This document shows, piece after piece, positions 1 through 9,200 of a stretch of DNA of 64,000 nt. Origin of the DNA: Sphingobacteriales bacterium (GTDB lineage: Bacteria; Bacteroidota; Bacteroidia; Chitinophagales; Chitinophagaceae). Positions within the stretch are counted from its first letter, which is position 1, and each line of letters opens with the position of its first letter. The translations under genes and the position numbers were made by a program. The DNA is taken from positions 1-64,000 of the forward strand of contig SEFT01000012.1 of NCBI GenBank assembly GCA_004144175.1, read 5' to 3'. The notes below the pieces were generated by a model. The model was not told the DNA's origin and made no database searches. It saw only the letters and a list, made by a program, of their open reading frames with translations.

Positions 1-252
1 AAAGATGGCAAAGGCGGTGTAAGGCTGTACCCGAACCCAAACAGAGGTAGCTTTACAGTAGCAGGCATCACTTCACCAGAGGTGCATGTAGAGATCATCA
101 ATGCAGTAGGCCAGGTGGTGTACAGAGACCGTGCAACGCAGCTAACAGGTGAGTTGACCATCAAAGCGCAACTGACACAAGGCATATACCTGATAAAACT
201 ACAAGAGAATAACAACCAGAAACAAACACTCAAGTTTACCGTAGCAGAGTAA
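1..252 (+). CDS. C-terminal fragment of a T9SS type A sorting domain protein (5' truncated by window edge)
   Basis: Frame 1 reads KDGKGGVRLYPNPNRGSFTVAG...GIYLIKLQENNNQKQTLKFTVAE*, with the YPNPNxGxF and GIYLIKL motifs of a T9SS C-terminal domain. Confidence 0.85.
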   Translation, partial: KDGKGGVRLYPNPNRGSFTVAGITSPEVHVEIINAVGQVVYRDRATQLTGELTIKAQLTQGIYLIKLQENNNQKQTLKFTVAE

Positions 253-260
253 ACAGCGAT

Positions 261-310
261 ATACACAAAAGCTAACGGGTCCCAAACGGGACCCGTTAGC
301 TTTTGTGTAT
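261..310. terminator. Bidirectional intrinsic terminator, 23-bp perfect stem with 4-nt loop
   Basis: atacacaaaagctaacgggtccc-aaac-gggacccgttagcttttgtgtat, lying between convergent CDSs. Confidence 0.85.
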
Positions 311-324
311 ATTATCAAAATTTA

Positions 325-1758
325 TTAAAACTCTGCATTCTTCGGAGTGCGCGGGAATGGTATTACGTCGCGTATATTGGTCATGCCCGTAACGAATAAT
401 ACCATGCGCTCAAAGCCAAGGCCAAAGCCTGCATGGGGTATTGTGCCAAAACGGCGGGTATCGAGATACCAGTATAGCTCTTCGGCTGGTATGTGCATTT
501 CTTTCATTCGTTGTTCCAGCTTATCCAGGCGCTCTTCCCTTTGCGATCCACCCACTATCTCGCCTATGCCAGGTGCAAGAATGTCCATTGCTGCTACAGT
601 CTTGCCATCTTCGTTTTGGCGCATGTAGAAGGCTTTGAACTCTTTCGGATAGTCCGTGACGATAACCGGCTTTTTAAAATGTTTTTCCACCAGGTAGCGT
701 TCATGTTCACTTTGCATGTCCACCCCCCATTTTACTTCGTATTGGAATTTCTTCTTTTTATACGGAGTGGAATCCAGCAATATGTCAATAGCCTGTGTGT
801 AGGTAATGCGCTCAAACTGATTGTTCATAACGAACTCCAGTTTTTCTATTAGTCCCATTTCGCTACGTTCCTGCTGTGGCTTTTGTTTTTCTTCATCAGC
901 TAGCCGTTGAGCCAGAAATTCCAGATCTTCACGATTGTTGTCAAGCGCATAGCGGATGATATACTTAATGAAATCCTCCGCAAGGTCCATGTTGTCTTTT
1001 AGATCGTTGAAAGCAACTTCCGGCTCTATCATCCAGAACTCAGCCAGGTGGCGGGTGGTATTGGAGTTTTCAGCGCGGAACGTTGGCCCGAATGTATAGA
1101 TCTCACCAAGTGCAGTAGCAGCTAATTCTCCTTCTAACTGACCGCTCACCGTGAGGTTAGTACTGCGGCCAAAAAAGTCTTCTTTAAAGTCTATAGTGCC
1201 ATCTTCCAGCCTCGGCGGGTTGTCGAAGGGAAGGGTAGTAACACGGAACATCTCGCCGGCGCCTTCCGCATCCGAAGCTGTAACTATGGGTGTATGCAGA
1301 TACACGAAACCGCGCTCGTTGAAAAATTTATGGATGGCAAAAGCAAGCGAGTGACGCACACGGAACACCGCGCCAAATGTACTGGTACGGAAGCGCAGGT
1401 GAGCGATCTCGCGCAGGTATTCCAGGCTTGGCTTGTTTTTTAGTTGCAAGGGATACTTCTCTGTATCACAATCACCCAATACTTCCACTTTATCAGCTTT
1501 CACCTCTACTTTCTGACCTTTTCCCTGCGATGCTACTACTGTACCATCAACACTAAGGGCAGCACCGGTAGTGATCCTTTTTAATAACTCAGGATTTGCA
1601 TTTTCAAAATCGATCACCACTTGAAGATTATTCATGCAAGAGCCGTCATTCAGTGCTACAAACTGGTTATTACGAAATGAGCGTACCCAGCCCTTTACGT
1701 TTACCGTGTAGTCTGCTCTGTCCCCTTGAAGGATATCCTTTATTTTTGTGCGTGCCAT
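325..1758 (-). CDS. asnS: Asparagine--tRNA ligase
   Basis: Class II aaRS motifs ([50 protein letters not shown]); start placed at MARTKIKD. Confidence 0.95.
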   Translation of the reverse strand: MARTKIKDILQGDRADYTVNVKGWVRSFRNNQFVALNDGSCMNNLQVVIDFENANPELLKRITTGAALSVDGTVVASQGKGQKVEVKADKVEVLGDCDTEKYPLQLKNKPSLEYLREIAHLRFRTSTFGAVFRVRHSLAFAIHKFFNERGFVYLHTPIVTASDAEGAGEMFRVTTLPFDNPPRLEDGTIDFKEDFFGRSTNLTVSGQLEGELAATALGEIYTFGPTFRAENSNTTRHLAEFWMIEPEVAFNDLKDNMDLAEDFIKYIIRYALDNNREDLEFLAQRLADEEKQKPQQERSEMGLIEKLEFVMNNQFERITYTQAIDILLDSTPYKKKKFQYEVKWGVDMQSEHERYLVEKHFKKPVIVTDYPKEFKAFYMRQNEDGKTVAAMDILAPGIGEIVGGSQREERLDKLEQRMKEMHIPAEELYWYLDTRRFGTIPHAGFGLGFERMVLFVTGMTNIRDVIPFPRTPKNAEF

Positions 1759-1762
1759 AAAT

Positions 1763-2134
1763 TTATTTGTCGAAGAAAAGGTATTTGATTGCAATGATGA
1801 TCATGAATATTGCAAATATCTTTTTTATGATCGTCATGTCCATGCTCAAGACGGTCTTGCTGCCGAGGTAGCCTCCAATAACAAAAGTTACCGCCAGCAT
1901 CAACGCCGCCTGCCAGTTTGTATGCCCCCCCTTATAGTAATTGTAAGCCCCTATAAAAGCTACCGGCAATGTTAGCATGGCAAGGGAGGTGCCCTGTGCC
2001 ATTTTTTGTGTCATGCCAAACATGAAAACCAGCGTAGGTACAATGATAATGCCTCCGCCAATCCCTATCAGGCTGGACATGTATCCGGCGGCAAAACCCA
2101 GTATCAACAGGCCAATGATCTGTGCGGTAGTCAT
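1763..2134 (-). CDS. Short TSUP (TauE/SafE-like) membrane protein
   Basis: [48 protein letters not shown] is typical of the TauE/SafE half-repeat. Confidence 0.8.
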   Translation of the reverse strand: MTTAQIIGLLILGFAAGYMSSLIGIGGGIIIVPTLVFMFGMTQKMAQGTSLAMLTLPVAFIGAYNYYKGGHTNWQAALMLAVTFVIGGYLGSKTVLSMDMTIIKKIFAIFMIIIAIKYLFFDK

Positions 2135-2162
2135 ATGCTTTTATATTTATACCGAAGCTAAG

Positions 2163-2741
2163 TTATTCATTGTTTACCAGAGCTTCTCCAAATTTCACCT
2201 GGTAGTCGTTGATGCTATGTTGGAGTATCTTTTTGGCCAGGCGCTGACCCTGGAACTCCTCGATCTTAACAACCTTATTCTCTAGTTTCTTGTACTCCTC
2301 AAAGAAGTGACGAAGCTCCTCGATGAAGTAAGTTGGAAGTTCTGTAATGTCGTTTATATGGGCAACGCTCATATCATTGGCACATACAGCTATCAGTTTA
2401 TCATCTGCTTCGCCTTGGTCCAGCATACGCATTACGCCTATAATCTTTGCCTCAACGAGGCACAATGGTTGCATTTCTATTTGTGATAATACCAGGATGT
2501 CCAGTGGGTCTTTATCGTCGCAATAAGTGCGAGGTACAAAGCCATAGTTGGCGGGGTAGTACACTGATGAGTACAGTACGCGGTCCAGCTTCAGCATGCC
2601 GGTTTCTTTGTCCAGTTCGTATTTAGCCCTCGAGTTTTTGGGTATTTCTATTATAGCATTCACTCTATCAGGGATGCTTTCGCCATAACTTACCGAATGC
2701 CAGGGATTGAAACTCATATAATTCATTGAAATTTGCCGCAA
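2163..2741 (-). CDS. ppa: Inorganic pyrophosphatase
   Basis: [44 protein letters not shown]; the real start may be MSFNPWHSV. Confidence 0.93.
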   Translation of the reverse strand: MRQISMNYMSFNPWHSVSYGESIPDRVNAIIEIPKNSRAKYELDKETGMLKLDRVLYSSVYYPANYGFVPRTYCDDKDPLDILVLSQIEMQPLCLVEAKIIGVMRMLDQGEADDKLIAVCANDMSVAHINDITELPTYFIEELRHFFEEYKKLENKVVKIEEFQGQRLAKKILQHSINDYQVKFGEALVNNE

Positions 2742-2930
2742 AGGTAAATGTTAAATATTGCTAACAGACAAACGGCGGTATAAAAAAAACAATAACTTCG
2801 ACGTCCCCGTACATAGGGGTAATCCTTTATAAAAGCATCAATATATAAGCTAAACATCTATTCACGGTTCAGCGTGCTGTCACGGCTTTGTAAGGTCTAT
2901 TAACTTTAAGAGAAAAATCGATTTCGCCAG

Positions 2931-2960
2931 TTGTTTTTTTCAAGCGTACCTATATCTTTG
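2931..2960 (+). promoter_or_regulatory. Bacteroidota-type promoter for the exbB-tonB operon
   Basis: TTG-N19-TATCTTTG matches the TTG-N17-23-TAnnTTTG consensus, upstream of the ORF at 3030. Confidence 0.6.
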
Positions 2961-3029
2961 CAGCCACGCGTACATTGTCTATTTCAATAATATTAAACCA
3001 AACAAAAAACAAAATAAAAATTCAGAATT

Positions 3030-3863
3030 ATGGCAGAAGTAAGAACAGCCGCAGCAAAACCTCATGGAAGTGCAGGTAAACCAAAGAATGCTAATAACTT
3101 TTGGCTGAATTTAATAATTGTAGTGGCTTGTATCGTCATCGGCTGGGTAGTGTACTCTTTTGTATTCGGTAGTGCTGCAAACTTTAATGATGCTGAAAAG
3201 CATAAGCCTAAGAACTTTATGGGTAACATGTACCTGGGTGGTGTTATCGTACCGTTCCTGATGGCAACATTCCTTACCATGCTTGCATTTGTTATTGAGC
3301 GTGCGCTTACTATCATGAAGGCCAGCGGTAAAGTAAATGGCGCTGAGTTTGTCCGTAAAGTACAGTATCACCTGGCTAATAAAAATGTAGACGCAGCTCT
3401 TGCTGAGTGCGACAAACAAGCCGGTTCGGTTGGTAATGTAATGCGTGCAGGTTTGATCAAATATCGTGAGATGATCAACAACAACGAACTGGATACAGAC
3501 CAGAAAGTACTGAGCATCCAAAAAGAAATAGAAGAAGCTACTGCTCTGGAGCTGCCAATGCTGGAGAAGAACCTGGTGTTCCTTTCTACAATTGCATCGG
3601 TTGCCACACTTCTTGGTCTTCTCGGTACGGTACTTGGTATGATCCGCTCGTTCAACGCGATGGGCCAGGCCGGTGCTCCTGACGCAGGTGCGCTTGCAGC
3701 TGGTATCTCTGAGGCCCTGTATAATACAGCCCTGGGTATCGGTACATCGTTCTTTGCGATCATTTTCTACAACTTCTTTACAACAATGATCGACGGTATC
3801 ACTTTCGGTATCGACGAGAGCGGTTTTACACTTACACAAAGCTTCGCGGCTAACTACAAGTAA
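3030..3863 (+). CDS. exbB: MotA/TolQ/ExbB proton channel family protein
   Basis: LSTIASVATLLGLLGTVLGMIRSFNAMGQAGAPDAGALAAGISEALYNTALGI. Confidence 0.93.
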   Translation: MAEVRTAAAKPHGSAGKPKNANNFWLNLIIVVACIVIGWVVYSFVFGSAANFNDAEKHKPKNFMGNMYLGGVIVPFLMATFLTMLAFVIERALTIMKASGKVNGAEFVRKVQYHLANKNVDAALAECDKQAGSVGNVMRAGLIKYREMINNNELDTDQKVLSIQKEIEEATALELPMLEKNLVFLSTIASVATLLGLLGTVLGMIRSFNAMGQAGAPDAGALAAGISEALYNTALGIGTSFFAIIFYNFFTTMIDGITFGIDESGFTLTQSFAANYK

Positions 3864-3963
3864 TCGAATCGTTTAAGTGCCTTTGAAAATTTGTGAGAAA
3901 GATTTTGTGGAATATTGGCAGGATTGAATCTTATTACTTTAACAGCGAAGAAAAAATAAAGAA

Positions 3964-4626
3964 ATGCCTAAACTAAAAATGCCACGGAAAAGCACGTCGG
4001 TCGATATGACGGCCATGTGTGACGTAGCTTTTCTGCTACTGACATTCTTTATGTTGGCTACCAAGTTTAAGCCTGACGAACCGGTAACTGTTGTTACACC
4101 AAACTCGATATCAGAAATTCCGCTGCCGGATGCTGATATCATGATGATAACAGTAGACCCGAACGGAAGGATATTCTTCTCGGTAGACAACAAGAATGTA
4201 CGTGCTGCGCTTATCGATGATATAGACCAGTACAAAAACCTGGGTCTTACCCCGCAAGAGAAAACTTCTTTTGCACTGGGTTCTTCCATAGGCGTTCCGT
4301 TCAATCAAATTAAGTCTTATCTGAGTTCAGAGCCGGCGCAGCAGAAGGAGTTTGATAAAACTGCTGCGGGTATCCCTACTGATACAACCGTAAACTCAGA
4401 ACTTAATGAACTGGCTGCCTGGATACGTTCTGCAAGGAACAACAACCCTAAGTTGCGTATCACAATCAAAGCAGATAGCGAAGCCGCTTATCCGCATATT
4501 AAGAAAGTGATCCGTACGCTCGAAGGCTGGAAGATATTTAAGTTCAACCTGATAACCGGCCTCAAGTCGCTGCCTCCGGGTACCGCTGCATATGAGCAGG
4601 CTAACGCAGGTATGAAAGCGCAATAA
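3964..4626 (+). CDS. exbD: ExbD/TolR family biopolymer transport protein
   Basis: STSVDMTAMCDVAFLLLTFFMLATKFKPDEPVTVVTP; follows exbB. Confidence 0.9.
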   Translation: MPKLKMPRKSTSVDMTAMCDVAFLLLTFFMLATKFKPDEPVTVVTPNSISEIPLPDADIMMITVDPNGRIFFSVDNKNVRAALIDDIDQYKNLGLTPQEKTSFALGSSIGVPFNQIKSYLSSEPAQQKEFDKTAAGIPTDTTVNSELNELAAWIRSARNNNPKLRITIKADSEAAYPHIKKVIRTLEGWKIFKFNLITGLKSLPPGTAAYEQANAGMKAQ

Positions 4627-4671
4627 TTATTAAACGACAATATTTAAATAACCTTTTAAAAGCTTTATACC

Positions 4672-5271
4672 ATGGCTGAAATGGATACCTCCTCCGGTGG
4701 GGGGCATAAGAAAGGCCCCGGGGTCAAGAAAGGTAAGAAATTATCCACGCGAATAGATCTGACGCCAATGGTGGACTTGGGCTTCTTGTTGATCACATTC
4801 TTTATGTATACAACAACGATGTCTAAGCCAAAGACCATGGAGATCAATATGCCTTTTAAGGATGAGAATATGAAACAGGACGATCAGAGCAAGGTGAAAG
4901 AAAGCACCGCAATGACCATCCTCCTGAGTAAAGATCATCGTGTATATTATTATGAAGGCATAGGTAGTGATCCTAATGTGCCGCCGAACCTGCAGGTTAC
5001 CACTTTTAAACCTAATGAAGGCATCAGAGATGCGATCATTGCGAAGAAGAAAAAAGTAGAAGAACTGAAGCAGCAAGGTGCCCTGGGTGCAAAAGACCAG
5101 ACTACCATACTGATAAAACCGGATGAAAATAGTACTTACGAAGACTTTGTAAACATTATAGACGAAATGGCTATTAATGATATCAGGGTTTATGCAATCG
5201 TAGATATTTCACCTGTCGACAAAGAATTTATACAAGTAACGGAGCAGGCAAATGCCGGTGCAGCACAATAA
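4672..5271 (+). CDS. exbD: ExbD/TolR family biopolymer transport protein (second copy)
   Basis: LSTRIDLTPMVDLGFLLITFFMYTTTMSKPKTMEINMP. Confidence 0.9.
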   Translation: MAEMDTSSGGGHKKGPGVKKGKKLSTRIDLTPMVDLGFLLITFFMYTTTMSKPKTMEINMPFKDENMKQDDQSKVKESTAMTILLSKDHRVYYYEGIGSDPNVPPNLQVTTFKPNEGIRDAIIAKKKKVEELKQQGALGAKDQTTILIKPDENSTYEDFVNIIDEMAINDIRVYAIVDISPVDKEFIQVTEQANAGAAQ

Positions 5272-5336
5272 ATGTGATTTTGCATTTATGGAATTTCGTT
5301 CTGATCGCGTCTAATTACTAAAAGGTATTATTAACA

Positions 5337-6149
5337 ATGGATATCAATAAAATACTTAATAGCGACTACCTCGACATCTTGTTCGAGGGCCGTAATAAAA
5401 ATTACGGAGGCTATGAGTTGCGTAAAAACTACCCGAAAAGGGTGGGAAGAGCGTTGATGGTATTGGCTGCTGTAGGTGTTTTTACCGCCGGCTATGGCAT
5501 AGTTTCCAATATAAAGCCGAAGGAAAGCAACAAGCCTGTGGCGATAATGAAAGAGGTGACGCTGGCAGAACCACCGCCAATTGATCCTAAAAAGCCACCT
5601 CCGCCACCTCCGCCATCGGAGCCGCCTCCACCGGTAAAGCCTACGGTTAAGTTCACACCTCCTGTCATCAAAAAAGATGAAGAAGTAAAAGAGGATGAAA
5701 AACCACCGGAGCAAACCGAAATGAAGGAAGCTGCTGCGGGCATCAAGACCGAGGTAGGAGATGTAAATGGTATCGATCCTGGTATTGTTGATAATCCTGG
5801 CACCGGTACTGGTATCGTAGAAGCACCACCACCGCCGGAGATCTTCAAATTCGTGGAGCAGATGCCGGAACCTCCGTTCGATGTGAACGCATATATTTCG
5901 AAAAATCTGAATTACCCGGCAGCTGCCAGGGAAAATAACATTGAAGGACGTGTTACCATTCAGTTCGTTGTAAGCGAAGACGGATCTATCGGAGATGCAA
6001 AAGTAGTTGGTAATAAACGCCATGGCGGCGGTCTCGAAGATGAGGCCATCCGCGTGGTAAGATCGATGCCTAACTGGAGACCAGGTAAACAGAACGGACG
6101 AGCTGTAAAGGTTTACTTTACCCTTCCAATCTCGTTCAAACTACAGTAA
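5337..6149 (+). CDS. tonB: Energy transducer TonB
   Basis: Single N-terminal TM, proline-rich linker, C-terminal YPAAARENNIEGRVTIQFVVSEDGSIGDAKVV...VRSMPNWRPGKQNGRAVKVYFTLPISFKLQ. Confidence 0.92.
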   Translation: MDINKILNSDYLDILFEGRNKNYGGYELRKNYPKRVGRALMVLAAVGVFTAGYGIVSNIKPKESNKPVAIMKEVTLAEPPPIDPKKPPPPPPPSEPPPPVKPTVKFTPPVIKKDEEVKEDEKPPEQTEMKEAAAGIKTEVGDVNGIDPGIVDNPGTGTGIVEAPPPPEIFKFVEQMPEPPFDVNAYISKNLNYPAAARENNIEGRVTIQFVVSEDGSIGDAKVVGNKRHGGGLEDEAIRVVRSMPNWRPGKQNGRAVKVYFTLPISFKLQ

Positions 6150-6175
6150 TAGTATAAAAAATAATATCAATTTAG

Positions 6176-6207
6176 AAGCGCCTGCTATCCCAGCAGGCGC
6201 TTTTTTC
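6176..6207 (+). terminator. Intrinsic terminator of the tonB operon
   Basis: AAGCGCCTGCT-atccc-AGCAGGCGCTT followed by T-run. Confidence 0.9.
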
Positions 6208-6269
6208 GTTAGTTCCTGTTAAAGATTATTTGCAAATTGTTAACTTCACGATACATATATCTATTGTAA

Positions 6270-9200
6270 ATGATCCAGGTGCTACGTCCCCTCCGGTTAA
6301 TACCGGTGATGCTTGTGTTTCTATTTCCCAAAATTGCCGAGGCAACAGGAAATGAAATGTTTCCTCATAACCTTCAAACGCAAATGTCGGTTTTGTCTTT
6401 TGTTGAGAACAAAGGCCAGGTGACTGACCAATATCATAAGTCACGTTCTGATATTGACTTCAGGATGAGTACGCCGTCCTTTAATATATTTATTGGCGAC
6501 GCTTCCATACATTATCAGTGGAGCAGATCAAATACCTCTGATATCGCCGGCAAGAAACAAACGAAGACAGATGCGTATCGATTAGATGTACAGCTGGTTG
6601 GTGCAAATAAGAATGCGAAGGCAGTTGCTGGGCAGAAAGAAGCATTCTTTGAAAGCTATTACCTGCCGCAGTTTCAGGGAGAGGCAGCTTCTTATAAAAC
6701 GATCACCTACAAAGATATTTATCCAAAGATAGACTGGGTACTATATGTGCAGGACAACCATTTGAAGTACGACTTCGTAGTACATCCAGGTGGCAACCCG
6801 CGCGACATTAAGCTTAAATATGGTGGCGCAACCAGCATGAAAATGAAAGACGGCAGCGCCATCGCGACAACGCCCTATGGCAGTATTACGGAACAAAAAC
6901 CATATGCTTATGATGCAGCTACAAAAAAGGAAATAACCTCCTCATTTGTATTGTCAGAAAACACATTGTCCTTCAATATAGACGGTAACAGCAATAATAA
7001 TATCGTAATCGACCCATTGCTGGACTGGGCTACCTATTATGGCGGTACTCAGTACGACGCCGGTATAGACGTAGCTGCCGATGCTTCGGGCAATGTATAC
7101 ATGTGCGGCTCCACAATCAGCACTTCCAATATTGCTACCACGGGTGCTAACCAAACCAGCTTTGGTGGTTTTGAAGATGCATTCCTCGTAAAGTTCAATA
7201 TCACAGGTACACGCCAATGGGCTACTTACTATGGAGGTGCCGACTATGACAACTTTACTGATATAGATATCGACGGATCGGGCAACGTATATGTAGCGGG
7301 CGAAACCGGCAGCAGCAGCGGCATTGCCACTACCGGCGCACATCAAACAGCATTTGGTGCTGGCTTCAATTACGATCTGTATTTAGTGCAGTTCAACTCG
7401 TCGGGCGTGCGTCAATGGGCTACATATTATGGTGGCACCGGACACGATATATGGGCGGCAATCGCTGTAGATGCTTCGGCAAACGTCTACTTGTCTGGCC
7501 AAACCAGCAGCTCAAGCAATATAGCTACGTCGGGTGCCTATCAGTCGTCGCTGGCAGGCAATGCAGATGCGTTCATAGCAAAGTTCAACTCGTCGGGCGT
7601 GCGCCAGTGGGGTACATACTATGGCGGTACTGCTAACGACCGTTTTTATAGTGTTGCCTGCGATGCAAGCAGCAATGTCTATGCCGCAGGCGAGACCGAG
7701 AGTACATCAGGTATAGCTACTACTGGTACGCACCAAACCGCACATGGCGGTGGCAGTTGGGATGGCTTTGCCGTAAAGCTTACGAGCGGCGGCGCGGTTA
7801 CCTGGGGCACTTATTATGGCGGTAGCGGCTCCGACCGCATTACAGGTATTGTCTGCGATGGCTCGGGTAATGCATATATAGGCGGAGGCACTACCAGTGC
7901 CAGCGGCATAGCTACTACCGGCAGCTACCAGGCATCGCTAAATGCAGGCGGCAGCACTACCGCTAATGACGGATTCCTGGCTAAGCTCAACTCATCGGCC
8001 ACGAGGCAGTGGGGTACATACTATGGCGGCAGTGGTAATGACAAGGTATTTGACATAGCGCTGGATAACACAAATAGCAAACTATATGCGGTAGGGCATA
8101 CCCAGAGTGCTGCTAATATCAGCACCGCAGGCAGTTATCAGATACTACTCAATGGAGGGTCAGACCTGTTCATGACCACATTAGATTTTAACGGTACGCG
8201 CGACTATGGTACCTACCTTGGTGGCACTGATACTGAGTATGATGGTAATGGTGGCCTTGCAGTGAACGGTGGTAAACTATACGCCACCGGTGGCACTTAT
8301 AGCTCGGCAGGTATTGCAGTGGGAACCGCACATCAGGCAGTGCTATCCGGCAACGCCGATGGGTTCTTGTCCAGCTTTATCATCACCTCAAATGTGTTTA
8401 TCAACCAGCCATTCAACGATACAATGTTTTGCTCGGGTACTACTTTCACTCTGCCCTATACGGTGGAAGGCTCGTTCTATACAGGCAATACATTTACCCT
8501 CCAGCTATCGAATGCTTCGGGTAGCTTTGCCTCTCCTACTACTATCGGCACCGCTACCTCGCAGCTGAGCGGCACTATAACAGCTACCATACCTGCAGGT
8601 ACACCTACCGGTGCCGGTTACCGTATCCGAATTGCATCAAGCAGTCCTTCGGGTTTCTCAGGCAATAATGGTAAAAATATTGGTATCGGCCTTGGCCCGG
8701 TGGCAAAGCCGGATGCAAACTATAATGCACCTCTTTGTGCAGGCAGTACACTCAATTTGACCGCTGCCAGCACTACCAGCGGAGTATTTTACTCATGGAC
8801 AGGACCAGGAGGATTTACTTCTAACGCTCAAAATCCATCGCGGGCGAGCGCCACGTTGGCTATGTCGGGCGACTATATTGTAACGACGTCACTCTACGCC
8901 TGCTCCGCACAAAAAGACACGATCACTATAGAAGTGAAACCAATGCCGGAAGTGCCTTCGGCATCCAGCAACTCGCCTATCTGCGAAACCAGCACATTAA
9001 ATCTGTCCTCATCGAGCAATACTAACAGTGTAAGCTACTCCTGGACCGGGCCTAACTCATTCTCATCGTCTGCGCAAAATCCTTCGATCCCAAGCGCTAC
9101 AACAGCTGCAAGTGGCACCTATACGGTAACGGCTAACCTGAATGGATGTACGCAGTCAAATACTATATCGGTAACAGTAAGGCCACTACCTTCTGCACCA

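Noticed and set aside
3111-3839. 242-aa minus-strand ORF
   Set aside because: Antisense to exbB; no recognisable domain.
5331-6023. 230-aa minus-strand ORF
   Set aside because: Antisense to tonB; low-complexity RWRRLRWRRWRR comes from the reverse of the proline-rich codons.
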